DNA of 64,000 bases from an uncultured Sphingomonas sp. (lineage in GTDB: Bacteria; Pseudomonadota; Alphaproteobacteria; Sphingomonadales; Sphingomonadaceae), in the NCBI RefSeq assembly GCF_913774285.1, contig NZ_CAJYHX010000007.1, forward strand, positions 101,824 through 165,823, read 5' to 3'. Numbering within the stretch: the stretch's first letter is position 1; the number at the start of each line of letters is the position of its first letter. The notes beneath the pieces are model-generated. The model worked only from the letters and a program-made list of their open reading frames with translations, had not been told where the DNA came from and did no database searches. Made by a program: the position numbers and the translations under genes. This document shows, piece after piece, positions 56,009 to 64,000 of the stretch.

Positions 56009-56757
56009 CGATCTATTCGCTCCGCCCGCAGCCCGCAGCGCCGGTGCCCAGGACCGCGATGGTGATGGCTGCCGGCCTCGGCAAGCGGATGCGTCCGCTC
56101 ACCGTCACCCGGCCCAAGCCGCTGATCGAGGTCGCCGGCAAGCCGCTGATCGACCATGTCTTCGATCGCCTGGCGGCGGCCGGGGTCGAGCGCGCGGTGG
56201 TTAACGTCCATTACCTCGCCGACCAGCTCGAGGCGCATTTGCGCGCCCGGGTGAAGGGCATGGAGCTGCTGGTGTCGGACGAGCGCAAGCAGTTGCTCGA
56301 GACCGGCGGTGGCCTCGTCCAGGCCCGCGAACTGCTGGGCGACCAGCCCTTCCTCTGCGTCAACAGCGACAATCTGTGGCTCGATGGCCCCAGCGATGCG
56401 ATCCGGCTGCTCGCCGCCCAATGGGACGATGCCAAGATGGACGCGCTGCTGCTGCTGGTGCCGCTGGCGCGCGCCACCTGCCATCGCGGGCAGGGGGATT
56501 TCCGGCTGGACGCGTTCGGGCGGATCACCGAGCGCCGCAAGCCGGGCCGGCTGGCGCCTTTCGTGTTCACCGGCATCCAGATCCTGTCGCCGCGCGTGAT
56601 CCGCGACTGGCCCGAGGGGCCGTTCTCGACCAATTTGTTCTGGAACCGCGCCATGGAAACCGGGCGTCTCTGGGGCGCGGTGCACCAGGGGCTGTGGTTC
56701 GATGTCGGCTCGCCCAAGGCGATCCGCGAAACCGAACTGGCCCTCGCGGAGCTGTAA
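56005..56757 (+). CDS. murU: MurU-type N-acetylmuramate-1-phosphate uridylyltransferase
   Basis: 250 aa from ATG 56005, overlapping the amgK stop (ATGA). Nucleotidyltransferase signature MAAGLGKRMRPLTVTRPKPLIEVAGKPLIDH (residues 21-51, split motif G-x-G-x-R-M-x-P-L-T...PKP), then ERKQLLETGGGLVQA, CVNSDNLWLDG with the metal-binding Asp, and FVFTGIQILSPRV. It makes UDP-MurNAc from MurNAc-1-phosphate in cell-wall sugar recycling. It ends the tightly overlapped divL-tsaE-amgK-murU unit; a repeat element separates it from addB. Confidence 0.92.
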   Translation: MTIYSLRPQPAAPVPRTAMVMAAGLGKRMRPLTVTRPKPLIEVAGKPLIDHVFDRLAAAGVERAVVNVHYLADQLEAHLRARVKGMELLVSDERKQLLETGGGLVQARELLGDQPFLCVNSDNLWLDGPSDAIRLLAAQWDDAKMDALLLLVPLARATCHRGQGDFRLDAFGRITERRKPGRLAPFVFTGIQILSPRVIRDWPEGPFSTNLFWNRAMETGRLWGAVHQGLWFDVGSPKAIRETELALAEL

Positions 56758-56768
56758 GCCCACCCATA

Positions 56769-56894
56769 TCCTCCCCCGCCAGGGGGAGGTGTCAGGCGCA
56801 GCCTGACGGAGGGGGAGGAAGCACGATCGTTTCCGTTCTGGCATCCTCCCCCTCCGCCGCGCGTTGCGCGCCACCTCCCCCTGGAGGGGGAGGA
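56769..56894. repeat. Intergenic palindromic element, second copy of the 45335-45471 family
   Basis: Ends TCCTCCCCC and GGGGGAGGA are inverted; GGTGTCAGGC and GCCTGACGG form an inner hairpin (about 56788-56809). Segment 56851-56880 matches 45429-45458 in about 26 of 30 positions. It fills most of the 213-nt gap between murU and addB; no frame of interest inside. Confidence 0.75.
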
Positions 56895-56970
56895 TAAGCT
56901 GCTTCGAAGGTTGCGCCGTCTGGTGCAACCCCGCTAAGGTTCGCGCTCCGTTCCCCTTTTGCCGAGCCGC

Positions 56971-59910
56971 ATGTCGCACGCCCTGCACCTCTACACGATC
57001 CCGCCGCACCGGGCCTTTGCCGATGCGCTGGCGATCGGGCTGATCCGCCGCTTCGGGGCGGACCCGCTGCGGCTGGCGCGCGGCGTGGTGCTGTTGCCGA
57101 ACAACCGCGCCAAGCGCGCGATGCAGGACGCGTTCGTGCGCGAGAGCGGCGGCGGGCTGCTGCTGCCCCGATTGGTTGCGATCGGCGACCCCGAACTCGA
57201 CGAGGCGGTGTTCGAGACGGTCGACGATGCCGAACCGGTCCCTCCCGCGGTCGATCCGCTCCAGCGGCGGATGATCCTCGCGCGGCTGCTCCAGGGGCAT
57301 GATGCGCGGCTCGACGCGGCGGAGGCGGTGCGGCTGGCCGGCGATCTCGGCGCGACGCTCGACCAGTTGCTGGTCGAGGAAGTTTCGCCCCGGCGGCTCC
57401 GCGAGCTCGAGCTTGGCCCCGAGCTGTCGGCGCATTGGGAGCGTTCGCTCGCGCTGTTCGAGATCGTGCTGACCCGCTGGCCCGAGGAACTGGCCAAGTT
57501 GGGGCGCGTCGATCTGCCCGAGCGGCGCCGGCGCCTGCTCGATCGCGTCTCCGCGCGGTGGAAGGCCACGGCACCGTCGGGCTTCGTCTGCGCCGCAGGG
57601 ATCACCACGGCGGCGCCCGCCATCGCGCGGCTGCTGCGGGTCGTGGCGGGGCTGCCCGAGGGCATGGTGGTGCTCCCCGCGCTCGCCACCGCGATGGGCG
57701 ACGACGAATGGGAGTCGCTCGGACCGCACAAGCCGGACCCCGCCACCGGGCGCCGCCGCCGCGCGCTCGAGACGCACCCGCAATTCCACCTCAAGCTGCT
57801 GCTCGACCGGATGGGCGTGGCGCGCGGCGAGTTCCAGCAATGGCGCGTCGCCAGCGAGCTCGATGCGCCGCCCGCGCGCAGCAAGGCGATCGCCTCCGCG
57901 ATGCAGCCGCCCGAGCTCACCCATCGCTGGACCGACCTGCCCGCCGGCGAGCGGCGGCTGGACGGCGTCCGCGCGCTCGAACTCGCGACCCCCGCCGAGG
58001 AAGCCCAGGCGATCGCGCTGGCGCTGCGCGAGGCGCTGGAGACGCCGGCGCGCACGGCCGCGTTGGTCACTCCCGATCGCGCGCTTGCCCGCCGTGTGGC
58101 GGCGCATTGCGCGCGCTGGGGGATCGCGGTGGACGACTCCGCCGGCCAGCCGCTGTCGCTCACCCCGCCGGGCACGCTGCTGCTGGCGCTGGCCGATGCG
58201 GCGGCACAGGCCTTCGCGCCGATGCCGCTGCTGACCTTGCTCAAGCACCCGCTGGTGCAGCCGAACGACCGTGCCGCCTGGCTGGACGGCGCCCGCGCGC
58301 TCGACCTCGCGCTGCGGGGCCCGCGCCCGGCGCCGGGACTTGGCGGTGTCGACGCGCATCTCGCCGAGCAGGGCGGCCGCGAAGGGACGCTTCGCCGCAC
58401 CGCTGCCCGCTGGTGGGAGACGGCGCGGCCACTGCTCGCGCCGTTGGAGGCAGTGTTCGCCGGGGGCGCGCAGCCGCTCGCCGAGCTGGTCGCAGCGCTT
58501 CGAGAGGCAGCGCAGGCACTGGGCGGTGACATGCTGTGGAGCCGCGAAGACGGCCGCGCCGCCGCGCTGCTGCTCGACGATCTGGAGCGCGAGGCCGCAC
58601 ATGGCCCGGCGCTGGCCGAGCCGGACAGCCTCGCGCCCATGCTGCGCACGCTGATGGACGAAGTCGCGGTGCGGCCGCCGCAGGGCGGGCATCCGCGGCT
58701 CGCCATTCTCGGCCTGATCGAGGCGCGGCTGCACAGCGCCGACCTGATGATCCTCGGCGGGCTTAACGAGGGCGTGTGGCCGGGGCTGCCCGCGCCGGAC
58801 CCGTGGCTCGCGCCGCGCATCCGTGCCGAGCTGGGGCTGCCGGGGCTGGAGCGGCGGATCGGCGTCTCGGCGCATGATCTCGCGATCGGCCTGGGGGCGA
58901 AGGATGTGCTGCTTACCCGCGCCCGCCGTGACGCGAGCGCGCCGACCATCGCTTCGCGCTTCTGGCTGCGGCTGGAGGCGCTGTCGGGTGGTCTGGAGCG
59001 GGCAGGCGACCTCGCCGCGTGGATGGCGGCGATCGACGCGCCGGGCGCCTTTGCGCCGGTCGCGCGGCCCGAGCCTTCGCCGCCCGCCAAGGATCGGCCC
59101 CGGGTGATTTCAGTCACCGAAGTCGATCGCCTCAAGGCGGATCCCTATGCCTTCTACGCGCGGCGGATGCTGCGGCTGATGCCGCTCGATCCCGTCGATG
59201 CCGATCCCAGCGCGGCGTGGCGCGGCACCGCGGTGCACGACGTGCTCCAGCGCTGGTTCGAAGAGGACGATTGCCGCCCGGACCTGCTTCGGGCCCGCGC
59301 CGAGGCGATGCTGGCCGACACGCGTACCCACCCGCTGATCCGCGCGCTGTGGCAACCGCGGCTGATCGAGGCAATCGACTGGATCGCTGGCGAGCTGGTC
59401 GAACAGGGGGTGAGGGGCCGCACGGTGCTGGCGGTGGAGCGGGACGGTTCGATCGACTTCGCCGGCGTGACGCTGCGCGGCAAGTTCGACCGGCTCGATC
59501 GACTGGAGGGCGGCGCGCTGGCGATCGTCGACTACAAGACCGGGCAGCCGCCGAGCACGCGCGCGGTGAAGGCAGGGTTCAGCCTGCAGCTCGGGCTGCT
59601 GGGGCTGATCGCCGAGCGCGGCGGGTTCGAGGGTATCGAGGGCGCGGCGCGGGCATTCGAATATTGGTCGCTGGCGCGCAATCCGAAGAGCGGCGCGTTC
59701 GGCTATGTCGATTCGCCGGTCGATCCGAAGAAGCGCGAGCCGGTGCCGGCCGAGGATTTCGTCAGCATCGCCGCCGAGCATTTCGCCGCGGCGGCGGGCG
59801 AGTGGCTGACCGGCGAGCGCCCGTTCACCGCCAAGCTGGTGCCGGAATACGCGCCCTATGCGGAATATGACCAGCTGATGCGCCGGGATGAATGGTATGG
59901 GCGTGAGTAA
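56971..59910 (+). CDS. addB: AddB, subunit of the AddAB helicase-nuclease
   Basis: 979 aa from ATG 56971 (MSHALHLYTIPPHRAFADALA); a TTG 12 nt upstream is less likely. AddAB resects double-strand breaks for RecA loading in place of RecBCD. The N-terminal part resembles an inactivated helicase (VVLLPNNRAKRAMQDAFV, GLNEGVWPGLPAPDPWL), and the C-terminal RecB-type nuclease has AWRGTAVHDVLQRWFEE, GKFDRLDRLEGGALAIVDYKTGQPP with D854. Length near 1000 aa is typical of the alphaproteobacterial form, which lacks an obvious Fe-S Cys set. It is separated from addA by a 102-nt repeat. Confidence 0.95.
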   Translation: MSHALHLYTIPPHRAFADALAIGLIRRFGADPLRLARGVVLLPNNRAKRAMQDAFVRESGGGLLLPRLVAIGDPELDEAVFETVDDAEPVPPAVDPLQRRMILARLLQGHDARLDAAEAVRLAGDLGATLDQLLVEEVSPRRLRELELGPELSAHWERSLALFEIVLTRWPEELAKLGRVDLPERRRRLLDRVSARWKATAPSGFVCAAGITTAAPAIARLLRVVAGLPEGMVVLPALATAMGDDEWESLGPHKPDPATGRRRRALETHPQFHLKLLLDRMGVARGEFQQWRVASELDAPPARSKAIASAMQPPELTHRWTDLPAGERRLDGVRALELATPAEEAQAIALALREALETPARTAALVTPDRALARRVAAHCARWGIAVDDSAGQPLSLTPPGTLLLALADAAAQAFAPMPLLTLLKHPLVQPNDRAAWLDGARALDLALRGPRPAPGLGGVDAHLAEQGGREGTLRRTAARWWETARPLLAPLEAVFAGGAQPLAELVAALREAAQALGGDMLWSREDGRAAALLLDDLEREAAHGPALAEPDSLAPMLRTLMDEVAVRPPQGGHPRLAILGLIEARLHSADLMILGGLNEGVWPGLPAPDPWLAPRIRAELGLPGLERRIGVSAHDLAIGLGAKDVLLTRARRDASAPTIASRFWLRLEALSGGLERAGDLAAWMAAIDAPGAFAPVARPEPSPPAKDRPRVISVTEVDRLKADPYAFYARRMLRLMPLDPVDADPSAAWRGTAVHDVLQRWFEEDDCRPDLLRARAEAMLADTRTHPLIRALWQPRLIEAIDWIAGELVEQGVRGRTVLAVERDGSIDFAGVTLRGKFDRLDRLEGGALAIVDYKTGQPPSTRAVKAGFSLQLGLLGLIAERGGFEGIEGAARAFEYWSLARNPKSGAFGYVDSPVDPKKREPVPAEDFVSIAAEHFAAAAGEWLTGERPFTAKLVPEYAPYAEYDQLMRRDEWYGRE

Positions 59911-59920
59911 GTTCAGTGCT

Positions 59921-59988
59921 CCTGCGAAAGCAGGAGCCCAGGACCACACGGGATTCCCTCGCGACTCCTGGGCCCCTGCTTTCGCAGG
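59921..59988. repeat. Large near-perfect inverted repeat between addB and addA
   Basis: A 23-nt arm at 59921-59943 (CCTGCGAAAGCAGGAGCCCA then GGA) pairs with 59966-59988 with one A-C mismatch, around a 22-nt loop. The shorter CCTGC-GAAA-GCAGG at the start is itself a hairpin. Placed inside an operon, it could be a mobile REP-like element or an mRNA-stability structure. Confidence 0.75.
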
Positions 59989-60012
59989 GGCAAGGGTGGA
60001 AGAACGCCGCCC

Positions 60013-63000
60013 ATGAGCCGCAGTCCCGCCAAGCTTCACCCGCTGAAGGGCAACCAGCAGCGCGCCAGCGATCCGCGTCGCCATATCTGGCTGTCGGCCT
60101 CGGCAGGGACCGGCAAGACGCAGGTGCTCGCCGCGCGCGTGTGGCGGCTGCTGCTCGCGGGCACCGATCCCTCGGCGATCCTGTGCCTCACCTTCACCAA
60201 GGCCGGCGCGGCCGAGATGTCCGAGCGGATTACCGGCCGTCTGGCCTATTGGGTGCGGGCGAAGGATGAGGAGCTCGCCGCCGATCTCGCCGCGCTGGGC
60301 GAGAGCATCGGCCCCGAGAGCCGTGCCGTTGCCCGCACGCTGTTCGCGAAGGTGCTGGATGCGCCAGGCGGCGGCATCCGCATCCAGACGATCCACAGCT
60401 TCTGCCAGTCGCTGCTCGCCGCCTTCCCGATCGAGGCGGGACTGGTGCCCGGCTTCCGCCCGCTGGAAGCGCGCGAGGAGGCGGTGCTGGCCCGCGAAAC
60501 GCTCGCGGAGATGCTGGTCGAGGCCCGGCGCGAGGGCCGTGAAGGCGTGATCGATGCGATCGGCGCGCTCTCCTTGCGGCTCGGCGAGGGTGGGGCGGAA
60601 GGGTTCCTGCAGCAATGCGCACGGGCCGGCGAGGCGCTGGAGGGGCTGCCCATCGGCATCCAGCCCTGGCTGCGGAGGGCGTTCGACCTGCCCGTGGGCG
60701 ATATCGCGGAGTCGCTCGCAACAAGCTGCTGCGACGATGGGTTCGATGTGCAAACGCTACGCACTATCGCTTCTGCCAACAGGGAATGGGGCACTGCCCG
60801 CGGACTGGAGCGCGCGGACGTGATCGCCGCCTGGCTTGCGCGCTCGCCGGAGCAGCGCGCCGACACGCTGGCTGATCTCCACCTCGTCTGGGCAACGGCC
60901 AAGGGCGATCCGCGCAGCTTCGCCAAGGGCCAGGCGCCGCAGGATCCCGACTATGCCGAGGCGGCGATGCGGCTCCATGGCCGCTGCGGCGAATTGCTCG
61001 CGATGCGAGTGCGTGCCGCCTATGTCGACCTGCTCGCGCGCGGGCTGGAAGCCGGCCGCGAATATGCCCGCGCTTATACCGCCGCCAAGCGCCGGCTGGG
61101 CGCGGTCGACTTCGACGACCTGATCGGCCGCACCATCGCCTTGCTCCGCCAGGAAGGGATGGGCGAATGGGTGCGCTACAAGCTCGACCAGGTGACCGAG
61201 CATGTGCTGATCGACGAGGCGCAGGATACCAATCCGCGGCAATGGGCGATCGTCTCGGCAATGGCCGACGAGTTCTTCGCGGGCGAGGGTGCACGCGGCG
61301 ATCGGCTGCGCACGCTGTTCACCGTGGGCGATTACAAGCAGGCGATCTTCGGCTTCCAGGGCACCGACCCGATCTTCTTCCAGGCGGCGTTCGAGCGGTT
61401 CAAGCGGCTGGCGAATTTCCGTCCGGACTACGAGGTGGAGGCACGCGAGCTGGAATCGCTGTCGCTGACCCACAGCTTCCGCTCGACCCGCCCGGTGCTG
61501 GAGTTCGTCGATACCGCATTGGACCTGCTGCCCGAGCCCGGCATGGGCCCGATGAGCGACAGCGAGCCGCACGCCAGCGAAGTGCCGGGCCCCGGCACGG
61601 TGACTTTGTGGCCGCCGGTGATCGAGGGCGGCAGCGAGGCCGACGAGGAAGAGTGGATCGGCGACGCCACCCGCGCGCTCGCCGCCCGCATCGCCCGGCA
61701 GATCAAGGGCTGGGTGGGCAACCTGCCGCTCGCCAGCAAGGGCCGGATGCTCGCCCCGGGCGACGTGATGGTGCTGGTCAAGCGGCGTGGCGAGCTCGCC
61801 TCGCTGATCGTCGCCCGCCTCTATGCCGAGGGCGTGCCGGTTGCCGGCGTCGACCGGCTGCGCTTGAACGCGCCGCTGGCGGTGCAGGATCTGCTCGCGG
61901 CGATCCGCTTCGCGCTCCAGCCCGAGGACGATCTGTCGCTGGCATCGCTGCTGGTCTCGCCGCTGATCGGCTGGAGCCAGGAGGAGCTGATGGCCGCGGC
62001 CGTGCGCGAGCGCGGCGGACTGTGGCGGCACCTGCGCGAGCGCCAGCCGGCCGAGAAGCTGGCGCCGCTCTACGACCTGCTGCGCCGCGCCGACCTCGCC
62101 ACGCCCTACCGCTTTCTCGAGGAAATCCTGTCCGGCCCGCTGCAGGGGCGGCGCAAGCTGCTGCTGCGGCTGGGCGAGGAGGCGCGCGATCCGATCGAGG
62201 AACTGCTCAACGCCGCGCTCACCTTCGAGACGCGCGCGACGCCGTCGCTACAGCGCTTCCTCGACTGGTTCGATCGCGGCGATGTCGAGATCGTGCGCGA
62301 TCCCTCGGCACCGCTTGACGCGGTGCGGGTGATGACCGCCCATGGCTCGAAAGGATTGCAGGCGCCGCTCGTCATCCTGGCCGACGCCACCGCCGATCCG
62401 ACCGCGAGCCCCCGCTCGATCCTGCGCTGGACGCCCGAGCCGGGGGCCTTGCCGATCCCGGTCTTCCCGCCGCGCGCCGACGAACGGGGCGGGCCGCTGG
62501 ATGCCGTGGCCGCCGAGATCGCCGCGCGCGAACTGGCCGAGCATTGGCGGCTCTTCTACGTCGCGGCGACGCGGGCGGAGGAGCAGTTGGTGGTCGGCGG
62601 GGCGCTTGGCAAGCGGGCGGCGGGCGTGCCGCCGATGCATAGCTGGTACGCGACCTGCGCCCGCGCGATGACCGCGCTGGGCGTGCCCGAGGTCGAGCCG
62701 GGTGACGGCCGGTCGCGCCAGTTCCTCGGCATCTTGCCACAACCGCCGGTCGCGGCTCGCACCGGCACCGTGATCGTGTCGACGGCGCGTGAGGAAACGC
62801 GGCTGCCCGACTGGGTTCATACTCCCGCGCCGCAGGAGTCGCGACCGCCGCGCCCGCTCGCACCGTCGCAGCTGGGCGAGGACATGGTCGCCGATCCGCC
62901 CCCCACACCCGCCATGCGCGCCGCGGCCGAGCGGGGACGGTTGATCCACTGCTTGCTCGAACGCCTGCCACCGGTGGTGCCGGAGCAGCGGCGGGGGGCG

Positions 63001-63456
63001 GCCGAGCGCTGGCTTTCCCAAGCCGCAGGTGTCGAGGATGCCGCCCTGCGCTCCGACGTGACGGGTGCCGTGTTTGCGATCCTCGACGATCCGGCCTTTG
63101 CGCCGCTGTTCGGGCCCGGTTCGCTCGCCGAAGCGCCGATCGCCGCGACGCTGGCCAATGGGCTTGTCGTTTCGGGTCGGGTCGACCGGCTGCTGATCGG
63201 CGCGGACGAAATCCGTCTGATCGACTATAAGACGGGGCGCCGCGCCCCCGGCAAGATCGACGATGTGCCCGCATTCCATCTGGCGCAAATGGCGGGTTAT
63301 GCCGCCGCGCTGGAGGTGATCTTCCCGGGACGGCGGGTGTCGGTCTCGTTGCTTTATACGGCCGGGCCGCGCCTGATCACCGTGCCCGACGCACTGCTGG
63401 CGGCGCACAAGCCCGGCTATCGCGACCGGGAGCAAAGCTTGGCGCTCGGTGGTTGA
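60013..63456 (+). CDS. addA: AddA, helicase-nuclease subunit of AddAB
   Basis: 1147 aa from ATG 60013. UvrD-like superfamily 1 helicase fused to a RecB-type nuclease. Walker A is SASAGTGKTQVLAARVWRLL (AGTGKT at 31-36), then ILCLTFTKAGAAEMSERI (motif Ia), HVLIDEAQDTNPRQWAIV (motif II), FTVGDYKQAIFGFQGTDP (motif III), VRVMTAHGSKGLQAPLVILAD and LFYVAATRAEEQLVVGGAL (motifs V and VI). The C-terminal nuclease shows GRVDRLLIGADEIRLIDYKTGRR with D1071. Partner of addB just upstream; trxA follows 52 nt later. Confidence 0.96.
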   Translation: MSRSPAKLHPLKGNQQRASDPRRHIWLSASAGTGKTQVLAARVWRLLLAGTDPSAILCLTFTKAGAAEMSERITGRLAYWVRAKDEELAADLAALGESIGPESRAVARTLFAKVLDAPGGGIRIQTIHSFCQSLLAAFPIEAGLVPGFRPLEAREEAVLARETLAEMLVEARREGREGVIDAIGALSLRLGEGGAEGFLQQCARAGEALEGLPIGIQPWLRRAFDLPVGDIAESLATSCCDDGFDVQTLRTIASANREWGTARGLERADVIAAWLARSPEQRADTLADLHLVWATAKGDPRSFAKGQAPQDPDYAEAAMRLHGRCGELLAMRVRAAYVDLLARGLEAGREYARAYTAAKRRLGAVDFDDLIGRTIALLRQEGMGEWVRYKLDQVTEHVLIDEAQDTNPRQWAIVSAMADEFFAGEGARGDRLRTLFTVGDYKQAIFGFQGTDPIFFQAAFERFKRLANFRPDYEVEARELESLSLTHSFRSTRPVLEFVDTALDLLPEPGMGPMSDSEPHASEVPGPGTVTLWPPVIEGGSEADEEEWIGDATRALAARIARQIKGWVGNLPLASKGRMLAPGDVMVLVKRRGELASLIVARLYAEGVPVAGVDRLRLNAPLAVQDLLAAIRFALQPEDDLSLASLLVSPLIGWSQEELMAAAVRERGGLWRHLRERQPAEKLAPLYDLLRRADLATPYRFLEEILSGPLQGRRKLLLRLGEEARDPIEELLNAALTFETRATPSLQRFLDWFDRGDVEIVRDPSAPLDAVRVMTAHGSKGLQAPLVILADATADPTASPRSILRWTPEPGALPIPVFPPRADERGGPLDAVAAEIAARELAEHWRLFYVAATRAEEQLVVGGALGKRAAGVPPMHSWYATCARAMTALGVPEVEPGDGRSRQFLGILPQPPVAARTGTVIVSTAREETRLPDWVHTPAPQESRPPRPLAPSQLGEDMVADPPPTPAMRAAAERGRLIHCLLERLPPVVPEQRRGAAERWLSQAAGVEDAALRSDVTGAVFAILDDPAFAPLFGPGSLAEAPIAATLANGLVVSGRVDRLLIGADEIRLIDYKTGRRAPGKIDDVPAFHLAQMAGYAAALEVIFPGRRVSVSLLYTAGPRLITVPDALLAAHKPGYRDREQSLALGG

Positions 63457-63508
63457 GCGACCGACCCGGGCGTCCTAGATGGATGACAATCCAAGGAGTA
63501 TTGAGACT

Positions 63509-63829
63509 ATGGCAACCAAGCAGATCACCGACGCCAGCTTCGAAGCGGACGTCCTGAACTCCGACAAGCCGGTGCTGGTCGATTTCTGGGCCGAGTGGTG
63601 CGGACCGTGCAAGATGATCGGCCCGTCGCTGGAGGAACTGTCCGAGGAACTGGGCGAGCAGGTGACGATCGCCAAGCTGAACATCGACGACAATCCCGAC
63701 GCGCCCGGCCGTTACGGTGTGCGCGGTATCCCGACGATGATTCTGTTCAAGGGCGGTGCCGCCGCCGCGACCAAGGTCGGCGCGGAGCCCAAGGGCCGGA
63801 TCAAGGCCTGGCTCGAAGGCGCGCTGTAA
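63509..63829 (+). CDS. trxA: Thioredoxin
   Basis: 106 aa from ATG 63509 (MATKQITDASFEADV), with AAGGAG upstream. Disulfide reductase for ribonucleotide reductase, peroxiredoxins and others. Active site WCGPC at residues 30-34 in VDFWAEWCGPCKMIGP, cis-Pro in GIPTMILFKGG. Location after addA is conserved in alphaproteobacteria. It would need a thioredoxin reductase; the CPVC flavoprotein at 32572-33474 is not the standard one. Confidence 0.97.
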   Translation: MATKQITDASFEADVLNSDKPVLVDFWAEWCGPCKMIGPSLEELSEELGEQVTIAKLNIDDNPDAPGRYGVRGIPTMILFKGGAAAATKVGAEPKGRIKAWLEGAL

Positions 63830-63881
63830 GGTGTAGACGGTTTCGGGACGGTCTCGGTGAGACACCTTCCCTCCCCTCGGT

Positions 63882-64000
63882 CCCCTCCCGCCTGCGGGAG
63901 GGGCGTGCCCAGCCCGACGCACCCGGCATAAAAACCCCCGCCGCAAGCGGGAGGGGTGTGTTCAGTCCAACGCAACCGGCAGAAAATAGCCCCTCCCGCA
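63882..64000. repeat. Tandem palindromic repeat, about 54-bp period, cut by window end
   Basis: Two full units and the start of a third: palindromic cores at 63882-63903 (CCCCTCCCGCCTGCGGGAGG plus GG), 63935-63956 and from 63990. Between cores the spacer is conserved: GTG, CAG, CC, ACGCA, CCGGCA, AAAA occur in the same order. The core is the same as in the elements at 6256-6408 and 30481-30512. The 50 nt after trxA show no T tract, so the first core may also serve as the trxA terminator. Confidence 0.8.

Noticed and set aside
63882..64000. CRISPR array
   Set aside because: The spacers are also conserved and the repeats are internally palindromic with a ~54-bp period; no cas gene is present. 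It is a tandem palindromic element.

Overview
The window is a GC-rich chromosomal segment of an alphaproteobacterium, most probably a member of the Sphingomonadales close to Sphingomonas. This is inferred from the family content: a DivL-type pseudo-histidine kinase with Tyr in the H-box, AddAB instead of RecBCD, an addB-addA-trxA string, TonB receptors of the Caulobacter/Sphingomonas carbohydrate type next to a flavin-dependent halogenase homologue, a long Lys/Ala-rich tail on trigger factor, and many palindromic intergenic elements built on a CCCTCCCGC...GCGGGAGGG core. No phage, IS element, CRISPR array or rRNA operon was found. One tRNA gene (Leu, anticodon TAG) is present.

Layout. 1-6250: end of gatB, two tandem secreted paralogues, a cyclophilin, a Crp/Fnr regulator, two tiny genes, tRNA-Leu and trigger factor. 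6438-20864: a 14.4-kb carbohydrate locus. GntR/FCD regulator, GH27 and GH30 genes read left on the minus strand; a TonB receptor, a halogenase-like flavoprotein, GH2, GH51 and GH43 genes read right. The enzyme set suggests breakdown of type II arabinogalactan or a similar arabinose/galactose side-chain polymer. Three copies of a TNGTNNNACNA palindrome lie in its two control regions, so the GntR protein probably controls it. 20967-28320: sodB, a ClC transporter, a yciB-ftsY-mtaB overlap operon, a DUF924 protein and a membrane GGDEF/EAL protein.

28557-35713: the conserved ffh-rpsP-(rimM)-trmD-rplS translation cluster, interrupted between rimM and trmD by an aspartic-protease-like PDZ protein, a thioredoxin-reductase-like flavoprotein and a toxin/antitoxin/toxin trio (PIN, VapB, PIN). 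The second PIN gene overlaps the start of trmD by 4 nt. 35882-43956: two paralogous ~100-residue proteins flanking a GAF-domain protein, a DPP IV-type peptidase, and two tandem near-duplicate chemoreceptors. 44265-48827: asd, dcd, a Prx5 peroxiredoxin, a YqgE protein and ahcY with a 20-bp palindromic operator and structured leader. 49002-51914: a second large TonB receptor on the minus strand.

52246-63829: a run of same-strand genes, divL-tsaE-amgK-murU (each joined by a 4-nt overlap at the start used here), then addB, addA and trxA, linking cell-cycle signalling, t6A synthesis, peptidoglycan sugar recycling and double-strand break repair. The window ends inside a tandem palindromic repeat. 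Coordinates were read by eye; start codons were chosen from Shine-Dalgarno spacing, overlaps and family N-termini, and alternatives are stated where they matter.
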